The notes under the pieces: generated by a model
The model's database searches: none
What the model saw: the letters and a program-made list of their open reading frames with translations, nothing else
Told to the model about the DNA's origin: nothing
From: Agarilytica sp045430305
GTDB taxonomy: Bacteria; Pseudomonadota; Gammaproteobacteria; Pseudomonadales; Cellvibrionaceae
Length of the DNA stretch: 64,000 nt
Direction: 5' to 3'
Assembly (NCBI GenBank): GCA_045430305.1
Contig: JAILXW010000001.1
Span: forward strand, 1,302,001 to 1,366,000
Translations under genes and position numbers: made by a program
In this document: piece by piece, positions 1 to 8,200 of the stretch
How the letters are laid out: each line of letters starts with the position of its first letter
Position numbering within the stretch: the first letter of the stretch is position 1

Positions 1-1
1 T

Positions 2-391
2 TATATACAACTAGAAAAAAACTTAAGAGAAACAATAAGAAAAATATCAGTAAAAGCACCGCAGGCGAGCGTTATTTTTATACAGTACGTTACACTTGTT
101 CCGGCACGATTATGTGCAGCAACATCACTAACTGAACAAGAGGCACGCCGAATGCGTCGTATCGCCGAACGCCTTTCTAGCATAACAGCCGACGTAGCCA
201 AAGATTCAGGCGCCATGTTGCTCAACAGTGACGCGCTTTCTATAGAACGCACCCCATGTGACCAAGAGCCGTGGAGCATCGGCAGTACGGTAACGCCCAA
301 CAATAGCAATGGAATGCCTTGGCACCCAAACAAACAGGCAAACCACGCGATAGCAGAAAAACTACGAGAGATGCTTGCCCTACAAAACTAA
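2..391 (+). CDS. SGNH/GDSL-type hydrolase, C-terminal part
   Basis: The frame is open from base 2, so the gene starts outside the window and only its last 129 codons are seen. The visible part reads like the end of an SGNH/GDSL esterase or lipase: a hydrophobic strand (SVIFIQYVTLVP) and, near the end, G-M-P-W-H-P-N followed by an amphipathic helix. In this family that last block carries the catalytic His. The nucleophile Ser and the Gly and Asn blocks are not in view. The two Cys around the middle could pair in an exported enzyme. The substrate cannot be told. The GNAT gene follows 39 bases later on the same strand, with no terminator seen between. Confidence 0.65.
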   Translation, partial: YIQLEKNLRETIRKISVKAPQASVIFIQYVTLVPARLCAATSLTEQEARRMRRIAERLSSITADVAKDSGAMLLNSDALSIERTPCDQEPWSIGSTVTPNNSNGMPWHPNKQANHAIAEKLREMLALQN

Positions 392-430
392 AAGCAGGGG
401 CTGAGCCTAGCCATATAAAAGTGACACCAG

Positions 431-895
431 ATGTGCCGTTTAGAATATATAAAACTCGACCAAATAGACCCCAACGCATTGTTACCCCTATTGAATAAAC
501 CATCAACAAGGGAACATCTAGTTGATCACGAGATTTTCGATACTGAAAAAGTAACCCTGTGGGTACAAAGCAAGATCGATGTTGACGCCACTAAAGGCTG
601 CAGAGTTAGAGCCATTATGGCAAATAAACAACTGGCTGGGTGGTGCGGCATACAATTCGAAGACGGGAACTACGAAATAGCGATAGTTATAGAAGACAAC
701 TATTGGGGCATAGGAATAGCCGTATTTTACGAACTGATGGATTGGGCCAAAGAATTCGGCCACCCTACTATTTTCATTCACCTCCTTAGCTCTCGGCCAG
801 AATATAAATTCTTACAAAAGATATCTAAAAAAGTGTATAAGAACGAAATGATGGGCAGTAAGTTCTTAACTTACGAGCTAGATGTAAACGAATGA
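431..895 (+). CDS. GNAT-family N-acetyltransferase
   Basis: The 154-residue product fits the single GNAT fold. Its N-terminus resembles ribosomal-protein-type acetyltransferases (a pattern like PNALLPLLNKPSTREHL). The central strand NYEIAIVIEDNYWGIGI is followed by a helix beginning AVFYELMDWAKEFG, at the place where the family binds the acetyl-CoA pyrophosphate, but the usual Q/R-x-x-G-x-G/A loop is weak. The acceptor is unknown. The start is the first ATG and no strong ribosome site decides it. It may be a free-standing gene or may follow the SGNH hydrolase in one transcript. Confidence 0.65.
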   Translation: MCRLEYIKLDQIDPNALLPLLNKPSTREHLVDHEIFDTEKVTLWVQSKIDVDATKGCRVRAIMANKQLAGWCGIQFEDGNYEIAIVIEDNYWGIGIAVFYELMDWAKEFGHPTIFIHLLSSRPEYKFLQKISKKVYKNEMMGSKFLTYELDVNE

Positions 896-928
896 ACCTA
901 TACGATTCACAGGAATAGATATTGCCCC

Positions 929-1141
929 TCACTTCGCCTGAACAAAATATGTAAGCGCTAACACAACAAACCCAACCAGCACAGAAAATATAGGCCGTAC
1001 TTTCTTATCCTCTTCGGAAGCCGCGCCATATTTTCGTTTCGTAATTTGATCTAACAACTCAGCGATTACTTTCCCACTTATAGTTGGAAATACAATACAT
1101 AAAACTCCAATGCCGTATGCAATGAAAACCCCCACGTTCAA
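929..1141 (-). CDS. small membrane protein, unknown
   Basis: A 70-residue product with two hydrophobic segments, about residues 4-24 (GVFIAYGIGVLCIVFPTI) and 50-67 (IFSVLVGFVVLALTYFV). They are separated by a charged loop rich in Lys and Glu, so a two-pass inner-membrane hairpin is likely. I do not recognise the family. It converges on the GNAT gene and lies ahead of the YdeI-like gene on the same strand. The composition argues for a real membrane protein, but the short length keeps confidence moderate. Confidence 0.5.
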   Translation of the reverse strand: MNVGVFIAYGIGVLCIVFPTISGKVIAELLDQITKRKYGAASEEDKKVRPIFSVLVGFVVLALTYFVQAK

Positions 1142-1289
1142 ATTCCTCTTAGGAATTTTTTAACACATTTATACCATTAAAAAACCCGGAGATTAACTCA
1201 CGACCGTCTTCATAATTTTAAGACACACCCTCAGCCCAACCAACACCCACCATACTTAACGACCCTTCTTCAGAGCAAGCCAATACCGC

Positions 1290-1865
1290 TTAATGAGGTT
1301 TTTCTTCATGAGCAAGCATCGCCATGTATTTTTTAAATCGCTTTTCTCTGGTTTCTGGCTTCTTTTCGCCCGTCAGACCATAAGCAATAATATAACGACT
1401 CGACTTATTCAGCGTCTCGAAAAACTGCTTCGCGACCGGCCGCGCCTCTAATGCAAATATGAAATCTTCGGGAACCTTCATTTCACTTACCACATAGGCA
1501 TTCTCCCAACGTCCGTCAGCCTTCGCTGCACGCACATGCACAAGACCCGACTCCATCATACGCCCCTCTCGGATCAAACGTTCAACATGCTCGGTGTTTC
1601 TTTTAGACCAGTTACTTCGTGTTTTTCTGGGCGTTATACGCTGAAGGTATGCCTGATCATCAATAGACTTTCTAACACCATCAATCCAGCCCCAGCATAA
1701 AACTTCAATCACGACATCGTTCCAAGTGACACTTTCAACCCCAGCGCCCTTCTTGAATATTTTTATCCACAACTCGCTTTCAGTTGCGTGATTCGCCATC
1801 AGCCACTCAGCGAGATCTATCGGTGTTGCAAATGGCTTGATTTTTAACGGGTCAGGTTCTGGCAT
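1290..1865 (-). CDS. YdeI/OmdA-like protein
   Basis: The 191-residue product matches the YdeI/OmpD-associated family: an N-terminal part with ELWIKIFKKG and V-T-W-N-D-V-V-I-E-V-L-C-W-G-W-I-D-G, then an R-I-T-P-R-K-T-R-S-N-W-S motif near residue 80, then a C-terminal bacteriocin-protection-like region. Members have been linked to peptide resistance and to outer-membrane protein association, but the biochemical role is not settled. No signal peptide is seen, so it is probably cytoplasmic. It stands alone on the minus strand. The start codon is the ATG just after a short AT-rich leader. Confidence 0.8.
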   Translation of the reverse strand: MPEPDPLKIKPFATPIDLAEWLMANHATESELWIKIFKKGAGVESVTWNDVVIEVLCWGWIDGVRKSIDDQAYLQRITPRKTRSNWSKRNTEHVERLIREGRMMESGLVHVRAAKADGRWENAYVVSEMKVPEDFIFALEARPVAKQFFETLNKSSRYIIAYGLTGEKKPETREKRFKKYMAMLAHEEKPH

Positions 1866-2043
1866 ATAGTTAGCTTCTATACATTCTCAGATAGGGATAT
1901 TTCAAGAAGAGCAGTGACTTAAAAAGATTGGAAAATTTAGACGTTTGATGAAATTCTCGAATGAACCCTATAACGCCTCAACAACCGGAACAGCTTTGTT
2001 GCTGCCTGGAGTGAAAGGTGAGAAGCGGATTGATTTGTTTGTT

Positions 2044-2544
2044 TTATATGCTCCTAGCGTCATAAGCCCAATGTAGCAATGCTTGCCTTTGCTTTTTTCT
2101 GCATTGAAAATCAAATGGCTCGCAATGCTTCCTAATTGCGCCGGCATGTCGGCTGAATGCTCGCCAACGCTTTATCTGCCTTAAGTCTTCTATTGGTGTT
2201 CGTCTCCCCATGAAGTACCTACAATACCATTGAAACCACCCTCGAGGATCTTGACTATTAATCCATCCCTTTTTAATCCATTCACTCAAAGGCTGAGATG
2301 CATCTACAGAAAAATAGTTTAGCTCAATTTTTTTAGTTTCACTTAGCTTCGCATTTACAAACCAATCTATCGGAAACTCATTTGTACAATCATTGAGATA
2401 TTTCCCACCAAAAACCCCTAAACATAGCATTTCTTTGGGCGTTAGCTCTGGTTTAAATATTTCGTCGAAATTCTTACCCATTGGCTCGACCAATTTATAT
2501 TCATAACCACTTTGCATCTTGTCATGTACAGTAACTGTATTCAT
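2044..2544 (-). CDS. conserved protein of unknown function
   Basis: The open frame reaches 2592, but the first 16 codons encode a Cys/Phe-rich run unlike the rest, so I place the start at the second Met (MNTVTVHDK), giving 166 residues. The body has a strongly patterned, soluble sequence: L-V-E-P-x-G-K-N-F-D, F-K-P-E-L-T-P-K-E-M-L, L-G-V-F-G-G-K-Y, and a Trp/Arg-rich C-terminal half (RGWFQWYCRYFMGRR) ending with W-R-A-F-S-R-H. It reads like an established uncharacterised family, but I know no function for it. No signal peptide or membrane segment is seen. Confidence 0.6.
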   Translation of the reverse strand: MNTVTVHDKMQSGYEYKLVEPMGKNFDEIFKPELTPKEMLCLGVFGGKYLNDCTNEFPIDWFVNAKLSETKKIELNYFSVDASQPLSEWIKKGWINSQDPRGWFQWYCRYFMGRRTPIEDLRQIKRWRAFSRHAGAIRKHCEPFDFQCRKKQRQALLHWAYDARSI

Positions 2545-2786
2545 AAACACTTGATTAACGGCAAAAAAACAACAAAAACATAACGGGCACACTCTCCATT
2601 AATATACGTTAATTCTTTATAACAGACAAACGGCGGCCGCTGAATGAGCATATAAAACAATTGCAGCAAGCAGATAGAAAAGTTTAGACCTTAAGGTCAC
2701 AGAGAAAACTCACTCTACACAAACTGGCTGATTTTAAATTTCTCCGATACCTTTTTCTCTTGTACATATAAAATCACCAAACACGT

Positions 2787-3101
2787 TTACGGATACAGCA
2801 ACACTTCCTTGATGTGTTTTATATGATTTTCAACCCATGTTTTGTTAATCGCGCCCCAGTCATTCACTTGGTAACTTCCATTTTTATTTGCCCCAACGAA
2901 TTCAACATCTACATTTAACTCGTGCAAAGCCAATATCGTATCTTGTGCGGTGCGCTTGGGCATACCGGTCACTTCAATAATCGCGGGTACGGTGTTTATG
3001 CCACTATCGATTAGATGAGCGACATATAAGCGTCTGAAAAAACTGGTTTTGGTTTTACTGGGTTTGTTGCTGTTTTCTAAGGTCATATTAAGCTTCGTCA
3101 C
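2787..3101 (-). CDS. helix-turn-helix protein, small
   Basis: A 104-residue product with a winged-helix-like core: SFFRRLYVAHLIDSG, then a turn and recognition-type helix (TGMPKRTAQDTILALHEL), then a short strand pair F-V-G-A-N-K-N-G-S-Y. This suggests a small DNA-binding regulator. The first codon is GTG, with AGGA eight bases upstream. The ATG five codons later is the alternative. It lies 9 bases after the thioesterase gene and is the last gene of a three-gene minus-strand operon (3890 to 2787). Its target is unknown. Confidence 0.65.
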   Translation of the reverse strand: MTKLNMTLENSNKPSKTKTSFFRRLYVAHLIDSGINTVPAIIEVTGMPKRTAQDTILALHELNVDVEFVGANKNGSYQVNDWGAINKTWVENHIKHIKEVLLYP

Positions 3102-3110
3102 TAAACATTC

Positions 3111-3512
3111 CTAGGCAGGTTCTATTTCCAGTATGGAATCTAGCTCTTCGGGCATTACCGGACGGCCCTTTTCGTTTATACAAGTGCCTTGCACTTTCGC
3201 TTTGATAATAAGCTTTCCATTGCATTCAATGCGCTGGTCAAACTCGAATCGAACTCTAGATACTCGTTCAACATCAACGAACACTTGGTAGGTTTCTTGC
3301 GGCTTTAACGGCTGTTTGTAGTCGATCTCGATGCGCGTTACGACGAGATTTAGGCCTTTTTCCGCTAACCCAACAAAATCTACACCCTTGTGCAGTAAAA
3401 ACTCGTGCCGGGCATGCTCTAGGTAATTTTGGTATACCCCATTATTCACAATGCCTTGTATATCGCATTCGTAATCGCGCACTTTGCCTTCAATAAAATA
3501 GGTGTCAGTCAT
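3111..3512 (-). CDS. acyl-CoA thioesterase, 4HBT hotdog family
   Basis: The 133-residue length and the order of motifs fit single-hotdog thioesterases of the YbgC/FcbC kind. The opening strand is followed by Y-E-C-D-I-Q-G-I-V-N-N-G-V-Y-Q-N-Y, where Asp17 is in the position of the catalytic Asp and the Asn pair is typical, and then by the helix of the hotdog (YLEHARHEFL). The product would hydrolyse acyl-CoA or a related thioester in the cytoplasm; the acyl group is not predictable. It lies between a small conserved gene and a HTH gene with short gaps (24 and 9 bases), so co-transcription is likely. Confidence 0.85.
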   Translation of the reverse strand: MTDTYFIEGKVRDYECDIQGIVNNGVYQNYLEHARHEFLLHKGVDFVGLAEKGLNLVVTRIEIDYKQPLKPQETYQVFVDVERVSRVRFEFDQRIECNGKLIIKAKVQGTCINEKGRPVMPEELDSILEIEPA

Positions 3513-3536
3513 AAAAATTTCCTGTCATTAAGAGTG

Positions 3537-3890
3537 CTACTTGTTTTCTTCTTGAAACGCTTCCATATGCTTCGGAAAAAAGTGGGCATATTCAGGCGCT
3601 GGAATGCCGTTAATTTCGAGAAACATCTCATCTTCTTCCGGCACGCATATAATGGCACCGACCTCAAAAGGAAGAGCATTATCTGGGCCAATCATAACGA
3701 GAAAGTTTTTGTCTATTTCCAGTAAATGAACACCATCTTCTGCAACACCGCCTTCGGCCTGCATCCATTTAACCATATCTTCACAAGCGCCCGCCTCTAC
3801 AAGCTTACCCGATGCAGAACCGATGGATGGGTCACCACTTTCCAATAACGAGGCGCCTAGAATTTTGTTTTGATGAATGAGCCTGTACAT
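3537..3890 (-). CDS. conserved acidic protein, unknown
   Basis: A soluble 117-residue acidic product, first gene of the minus-strand operon with the thioesterase and HTH genes. I do not recognise a domain. Distinct pieces are HLLEIDKNFLVMIGPDN in the middle and NGIPAPEYAHFFPKHMEAF near the end. No signal peptide, Cys pairs or membrane segments are present. Its promoter must lie in the 274-base gap upstream, which also holds the pentanucleotide repeat at 4101-4135, more than 200 bases from the start codon. Confidence 0.6.
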   Translation of the reverse strand: MYRLIHQNKILGASLLESGDPSIGSASGKLVEAGACEDMVKWMQAEGGVAEDGVHLLEIDKNFLVMIGPDNALPFEVGAIICVPEEDEMFLEINGIPAPEYAHFFPKHMEAFQEENK

Positions 3891-4100
3891 GCTTTATCCT
3901 TGATAGTTGCTATTGCTTCTTGTTTTTATTTGTAAGACAAAAGAACAGGGTTGTAAAAATTAGACCACAACGAGATACGCTGACATGGCGGTTTTCAGCA
4001 TCAAAAGCCCACCATCTAATCTTTGCCCTTCCGAACGATAATGATCTTTCTGATTATTAAAGAAAACATTGTAAAATTAATGATAAAGTTAGAAATAGCT

Positions 4101-4135
4101 AGAATAGAATAGAATAGAATAGAATAGAATAGAAT
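4101..4135. repeat. AGAAT pentanucleotide tandem repeat, seven units
   Basis: Seven perfect head-to-tail copies of AGAAT occupy 35 bases in the gap between the small lipoprotein gene and the operon beginning at 3890. It lies 30 bases past the stop of the lipoprotein gene and 211 bases upstream of the next minus-strand start. Short tandem repeats of this size slip during replication, so the copy number may vary between isolates. There is no ORF across it, so any effect would be on transcription or RNA. Confidence 0.95.
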
Positions 4136-4164
4136 AGGCTAGTTTTTTCATTTTACCGCCCGAC

Positions 4165-4617
4165 TTACTGCGTGATTTCATCCACTGATGTCGGCGTTAT
4201 TTTTAAGACTACCTTTTCTTCAGACTTATCTAACTTTGAGTTGTTTTCTAATGCGATTTCAGAATATCGACTCAATCTAAGACCAAGCTCCGCAGAATCT
4301 ATAGCGGTTCCACTAACCCAAGTTACCTCTTTTATCTCCCCTATATTTTTCACCTTATAAATATAGGTCTCCGGATACTCGTCAAAAGTCGATACACTTA
4401 AATAGTATTGGTACTTACATACACCCTGCGTTTCGATGTAACAGTCTTCTTTATATATTGGGGATTGATAAAGCCTCAAGTATAGGTTTTTCTCTATCTC
4501 TGGGCTAATCTGATTCAACTCCTGAATTTTTCCGTACGCCACCGCCTTCTGAAGCCCCTCATCCAATGAAGAACAAGCGCTTATTACGATAACAAATATT
4601 GGTGTGAGGTATTTCAT
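4165..4617 (-). CDS. small lipoprotein, candidate immunity partner
   Basis: A 150-residue product with a lipoprotein signal: short basic start, hydrophobic run, and lipobox I-S-A-C with Cys15. The mature part is hydrophilic and contains two Cys in KEDCYIETQGVCKY, probably a disulfide. No family is recognised. Its ATG follows the stop codon of the M15-like gene with no intervening base (TAGATG), so the two are translated together. A periplasmic lipoprotein directly behind a leaderless peptidoglycan-peptidase-like gene is the arrangement seen for many effector and immunity pairs. That role is inferred from context only. Confidence 0.6.
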   Translation of the reverse strand: MKYLTPIFVIVISACSSLDEGLQKAVAYGKIQELNQISPEIEKNLYLRLYQSPIYKEDCYIETQGVCKYQYYLSVSTFDEYPETYIYKVKNIGEIKEVTWVSGTAIDSAELGLRLSRYSEIALENNSKLDKSEEKVVLKITPTSVDEITQ

Positions 4618-5034
4618 CTAGTTCACCGAAATATGGATGTGGTCTTTATGCCCAGATACATGATGAGACTTGCCAAGTTTTTTATTGAGGTATGGCCCAA
4701 AGTTTTCTCGACGATGCACATACTTTTCAAACTCATCTTGAACAGCAGTAACAATAGCCTTCACGGCCAAATTTGACGGATAAAAAACACTCATTTTCAT
4801 ACCATTGATTCTTGATATATCAATCGCCTTACCTGCACCTTGAACATGTCGACTCGGAAACTGGTGCTGGTCGTTCGCTGATGATATGTATATCTTGGCC
4901 AGTGAATAATTTGGCGCTATATTTGGTTTTATTATCTTCTTCAAAGCATCGATAATTTTCTGATCAACGTTATTATTCACGCTTTTAGAAAACTCCACGA
5001 TGACGCCGTTAATGTTTTTGGGTATAACTGCCAT
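4618..5034 (-). CDS. M15/LAS-type metallopeptidase-like protein
   Basis: The 138-residue product carries zinc-site motifs of the LAS/M15 D-Ala-D-Ala peptidase fold: S-R-H-V-Q-G-A-G-K-A-I-D around residues 61-72 (His63 and Asp72 as ligands) and G-H-K-D-H-I-H-I near the end (His132 or His134 as third ligand). This fold cuts peptidoglycan stem peptides. There is no signal peptide, unlike housekeeping carboxypeptidases, so the protein must leave the cell another way or be delivered as a toxin or endolysin. It is coupled to the small lipoprotein gene behind it. A phage-derived endopeptidase is the main alternative, but no lysis genes are near. Confidence 0.7.
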   Translation of the reverse strand: MAVIPKNINGVIVEFSKSVNNNVDQKIIDALKKIIKPNIAPNYSLAKIYISSANDQHQFPSRHVQGAGKAIDISRINGMKMSVFYPSNLAVKAIVTAVQDEFEKYVHRRENFGPYLNKKLGKSHHVSGHKDHIHISVN

Positions 5035-5063
5035 TTTTTATTCCTTTGTTTTGATTTTTACCA

Positions 5064-5477
5064 CTAATGATCCACCCGCCCGCGCATTGTTTTCACTTTT
5101 CCTCTTAGTGTTTTTTTATCCATACGTTTTTTCTGAGAGGAGCGTGACGGCTTAGTCGGCTTGCGCGTTTTCTTTATTTCTGTTGCTTGTTTAACGATTT
5201 CTTCTAAGCGATCTAGCGCTTCTTGTTTGTTTTTTTCTTGCGTACGGTGGGTTTGTGCTTTGATCACGATCACGCCTTCTTTGGTGATACGCTGATCTTG
5301 CAGGTTACTCAAGGCATGTTTATAAAATTCGGGGAGTGATGAGCCGTGAATGTCGAAGCGTAGGTGTATAGCCGAAGAAACTTTGTTGACGTTTTGACCG
5401 CCCGCACCCTGGGCTCGAATGGCGGTCAGTTCGATTTCGTCTTCGCTAATACTGACATTATTTGAAATTTTGATCAT
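5064..5477 (-). CDS. arfB: alternative ribosome-rescue factor ArfB
   Basis: The 137-residue product is a single-domain class I release-factor relative. The catalytic G-G-Q tripeptide is at about residues 26-28 in R-A-Q-G-A-G-G-Q-N-V-N-K, followed by V-S-S-A-I-H-L-R-F, and the C-terminus is a long Lys/Arg-rich tail. In ArfB this tail enters the empty mRNA channel of stalled ribosomes while GGQ hydrolyses peptidyl-tRNA. No stop-codon-recognition domain is present, which separates it from PrfA and PrfB. The length is normal for the family. It is divergent from the imuA operon. Confidence 0.92.
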   Translation of the reverse strand: MIKISNNVSISEDEIELTAIRAQGAGGQNVNKVSSAIHLRFDIHGSSLPEFYKHALSNLQDQRITKEGVIVIKAQTHRTQEKNKQEALDRLEEIVKQATEIKKTRKPTKPSRSSQKKRMDKKTLRGKVKTMRGRVDH

Positions 5478-5635
5478 CGTTTCCTGCTTCTATCCTTGCT
5501 TAGTCTCCATTCTGCCCTCTTATGGCTTTTTCTTCCTTAAGGCCTTTGGTTTTGAGAAAAATCGATCTAGACAGTAACGCGATTACCCCCTGATTACCAC
5601 CTTTTCATACTTGCCAATAGTGCCCAAGCGGTATA

Positions 5636-5651
5636 CTGTATATAAATACAG
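5636..5651. promoter_or_regulatory. LexA (SOS) box upstream of imuA
   Basis: The 16 bases CTGTATATAAATACAG match the gammaproteobacterial LexA operator CTGT-N8-ACAG with an AT-rich alternating centre, one base away from a perfect palindrome. The site ends 24 bases before the imuA start codon, where bound repressor would block transcription of imuA-imuB-dnaE2. The arfB gene diverges from the other side and its start is 158 bases away. Confidence 0.93.
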
Positions 5652-5675
5652 CTATCGCCACCCCCCCTTGGAACG

Positions 5676-6491
5676 ATGATGACCCACCACGAGCCACATA
5701 AAGCGCATAAGCCTACGCTAGAGCAGCTGCTGCGACGCCCAGATGTATGGCGTGGTCATTCGCATAGTTTTGTGCCGCAGACAGTGCTCGATAGTGGCTA
5801 CCCAGAGCTCAACCAGGCCTTGCAGCAGCAGGGCTGGCCAAGTGCCAGTATGGTAGAAGTATGTCAGCGCTACCACGCCAGCGAATGGTATTTATTTCAC
5901 CCGGCCATCAATCAATTAATGCAAGCGTCGCCACATGCGCACTTGGCCTTGCTTAACCCCCCAGCCTTACCCTTTATTAGCGGTTTACGACAGTGGAGTA
6001 TCGATACCCAACGTTTATTTGTGGTGCAAAGCACGAATGCACAAGAGTTTGTGACTAGCTTTTGCGAACTCAGCCAATCACCTGCCTGCCCCATTGTGCT
6101 TGCTTGGCAAAACCACCCCGCGCTGAATTACACGCAACTACGAAAGCTTCAACTTAGTACTTCGGAACAAGCAGGTTTATATGTGTTGTTTCGTCATTCT
6201 CGTGCACAAGAACAAAGCTCCCCCGCTAATTTACGCTTGAGCATTCAAACACAGCGTAATGCCTTACATATCCATATTTTCAAACAGAAAGGCAAACTCC
6301 GCCACTGTGATATTGAACTGCCTATACCCGAGGTTTGGCAAGCGCTGCCACCGCATCCCGAATTAATGCAAAACAAAAGTCGTGAAAGCAACACTCGCTA
6401 CACCGCTTCTAGTAAAGGTCAGGTCACACTTTTTCCTGCGATTACATCACGCTCACTTAAACAAGTGGTTAAGCGCGATTATTCATCTTGA
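5676..6491 (+). CDS. imuA: SOS mutasome protein ImuA
   Basis: The 271-residue product resembles ImuA (SulA/RecA-related accessory protein). The family N-terminal pattern L-E-Q-L-L-R-R-P-D-V-W-R-G is present, then S-G-Y-P-E-L-N-Q-A-L, W-P-S-A-S-M-V-E-V and a RecA-like core without a Walker A loop. With ImuB and DnaE2 it forms the damage-induced mutagenic polymerase complex. Position decides the call: it is directly behind a LexA box and 11 bases before imuB. Two adjacent ATG codons can serve as start. Confidence 0.9.
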   Translation: MMTHHEPHKAHKPTLEQLLRRPDVWRGHSHSFVPQTVLDSGYPELNQALQQQGWPSASMVEVCQRYHASEWYLFHPAINQLMQASPHAHLALLNPPALPFISGLRQWSIDTQRLFVVQSTNAQEFVTSFCELSQSPACPIVLAWQNHPALNYTQLRKLQLSTSEQAGLYVLFRHSRAQEQSSPANLRLSIQTQRNALHIHIFKQKGKLRHCDIELPIPEVWQALPPHPELMQNKSRESNTRYTASSKGQVTLFPAITSRSLKQVVKRDYSS

Positions 6492-6502
6492 GGTAGCGAG
6501 CG

Positions 6503-8116
6503 ATGGAAAAGAAAAAACAACGACAACCCTTACAAGCGCAAAAACGCCGACACCAAGCACTTTGGATTGCGATTCGCCTTACGCATTTCTCTTTAGAAAG
6601 CTTGGGTGTAGCGCGTGGCAACAAAAATATTATGGTGTCTTATAAGCAGCGGATTTGTGCGTATACAGATAATTTACAAAACTTTGGTATTCAGTTAGGC
6701 ACCCCCACAGCTACCGCACAATTATTACAACAAACAGACGATGCGACACCTTGTCGTATTTACGAACGCGAATTAGATAGCGAAGACAAAAGCCTACAAG
6801 AACTCTGCGATGACTTTTACAGTGTTAGCCCTCATATAGAGGTATACCGTGTTGACACACAAAAAGGCTGTGACGACATTGGTATTTTACTAGAAATATC
6901 GCGTTGCATTGCGCTGTTTAAAAGTGTTCAGGCAATTGCCGACGAAATTACCAAGATATTGCAACACAATCATTTTAGCCACCAAATTGCTTCTGGGCAC
7001 AGCAAACAAATGGCATGGCTACTTAGCTACCGAGAATATCTTAACAACGCTCACCCGTACGAAGAAGCGGCTCTCGACAGCACTCGCAGCGAATATATTC
7101 AAGCGTTAAAAAATCTGCCTCTTGATCTTGTTTATGAATTTCCACAAGTTATTCAACAGCTTAAGAAAAGTGGATTTTTTTCCTTCGCCGACCTTATTCA
7201 GCATATAGAAACTAGCTCTTTTCAAAGCTTGCGCAAACGCTTTGGCGAGGCATTCTGCAACTATATTGCCGACACGCTAGATATGAGCGGAGAAATACAA
7301 CAAAACTCACTTTTTAAAGCCCCGGTACCGCAATACCAGCCCAAACAAATATTTCTTGAGAGCATTCAGTTTGACCACCCGGTTAGCAACTGTGAACAAC
7401 TCGACCAACCAATAAAAACACTACTTACCTACCTCACAAAAGAACTGACAAAAAAACAACAGCAAACCCAGCACATTCAGTGGCACTTATACGACATCTA
7501 CCACAACCAAGAAAGCTTCCCAGTGCATTTTGAACGCATACATAACAACGCTCAGCTCGCCGTCGAACTGACTATGATTCGTTTTGAACACCAGGCGTTA
7601 CCTTTTGCAGTCGATACACTAGAGCTATTTTGCGACAAGTTGCTTCCGGTCAACTTTGAAACGATTTCCTGCAACCCCAGACAAACACACAACAATATTC
7701 GCGGCAACATAGAAAAACATGCACTCGCCACCGTTACCGCAAAACTCAATGCAAGATTAGGAGAAAACGCCGTGTACGCACTTAGCCCAAAAGATTCACA
7801 CATTCCCGAATTAAGTTATCGCACAAACCCTATAGAAAGCTCACAATCATTTTCACCTACTGAAATACCCAACACGCATACCGATAGACCCAGTTGGATA
7901 TTTAAAATACCAATTTTAATTGGAAAACGACAAAACACTTTATTTTGGAAAGGTAAGCTTGAGTTATTACAAGGGCCAGAACGTATTGAAGGCCTGTGGT
8001 GGAAAAAACCCACCGCTCGTGATTATTTTGTTGCGCGACGTGATGATAATGTTCGCCTCTGGGTGTTTCATGATTTGTATAAAGATGAATGGTATGCACA
8101 TGGCGTATTTTCGTGA
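6503..8116 (+). CDS. imuB: ImuB, inactive Y-family polymerase-like clamp adaptor
   Basis: The 537-residue product has the layout of a Y-family DNA polymerase that has lost catalysis. Where active enzymes have D-x-D-x-F-F-A-S-V-E it has L-W-I-A-I-R-L-T-H-F-S-L-E near residue 20. The C-terminus (G-P-E-R-I-E-G-L-W-W, R-D-Y-F-V-A-R-R-D, W-Y-A-H-G-V-F-S) is the ImuB signature. In known systems ImuB binds the beta clamp and recruits DnaE2. The protein starts with a basic 18-residue extension. Its gene is 11 bases after imuA and 84 bases before dnaE2, so one SOS-controlled operon is expected. Confidence 0.9.
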   Translation: MEKKKQRQPLQAQKRRHQALWIAIRLTHFSLESLGVARGNKNIMVSYKQRICAYTDNLQNFGIQLGTPTATAQLLQQTDDATPCRIYERELDSEDKSLQELCDDFYSVSPHIEVYRVDTQKGCDDIGILLEISRCIALFKSVQAIADEITKILQHNHFSHQIASGHSKQMAWLLSYREYLNNAHPYEEAALDSTRSEYIQALKNLPLDLVYEFPQVIQQLKKSGFFSFADLIQHIETSSFQSLRKRFGEAFCNYIADTLDMSGEIQQNSLFKAPVPQYQPKQIFLESIQFDHPVSNCEQLDQPIKTLLTYLTKELTKKQQQTQHIQWHLYDIYHNQESFPVHFERIHNNAQLAVELTMIRFEHQALPFAVDTLELFCDKLLPVNFETISCNPRQTHNNIRGNIEKHALATVTAKLNARLGENAVYALSPKDSHIPELSYRTNPIESSQSFSPTEIPNTHTDRPSWIFKIPILIGKRQNTLFWKGKLELLQGPERIEGLWWKKPTARDYFVARRDDNVRLWVFHDLYKDEWYAHGVFS

Positions 8117-8200
8117 GCCATAAGTTTAGCCCTTGATGGGAAATCCACATTACTTGATCAACAAGGTTTTTCACCTTTCAATACGAAAGGCCAACTCAAG

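Noticed and set aside
1..333. 110-codon minus-strand frame at the left edge
   Set aside because: It is antisense to the end of the SGNH hydrolase, whose plus-strand reading contains family motifs; the minus reading has none.
4618..5034. prophage endolysin
   Set aside because: No holin, spanin, tail or other phage gene is near; the adjacent lipoprotein fits an immunity partner better, though this stays open.
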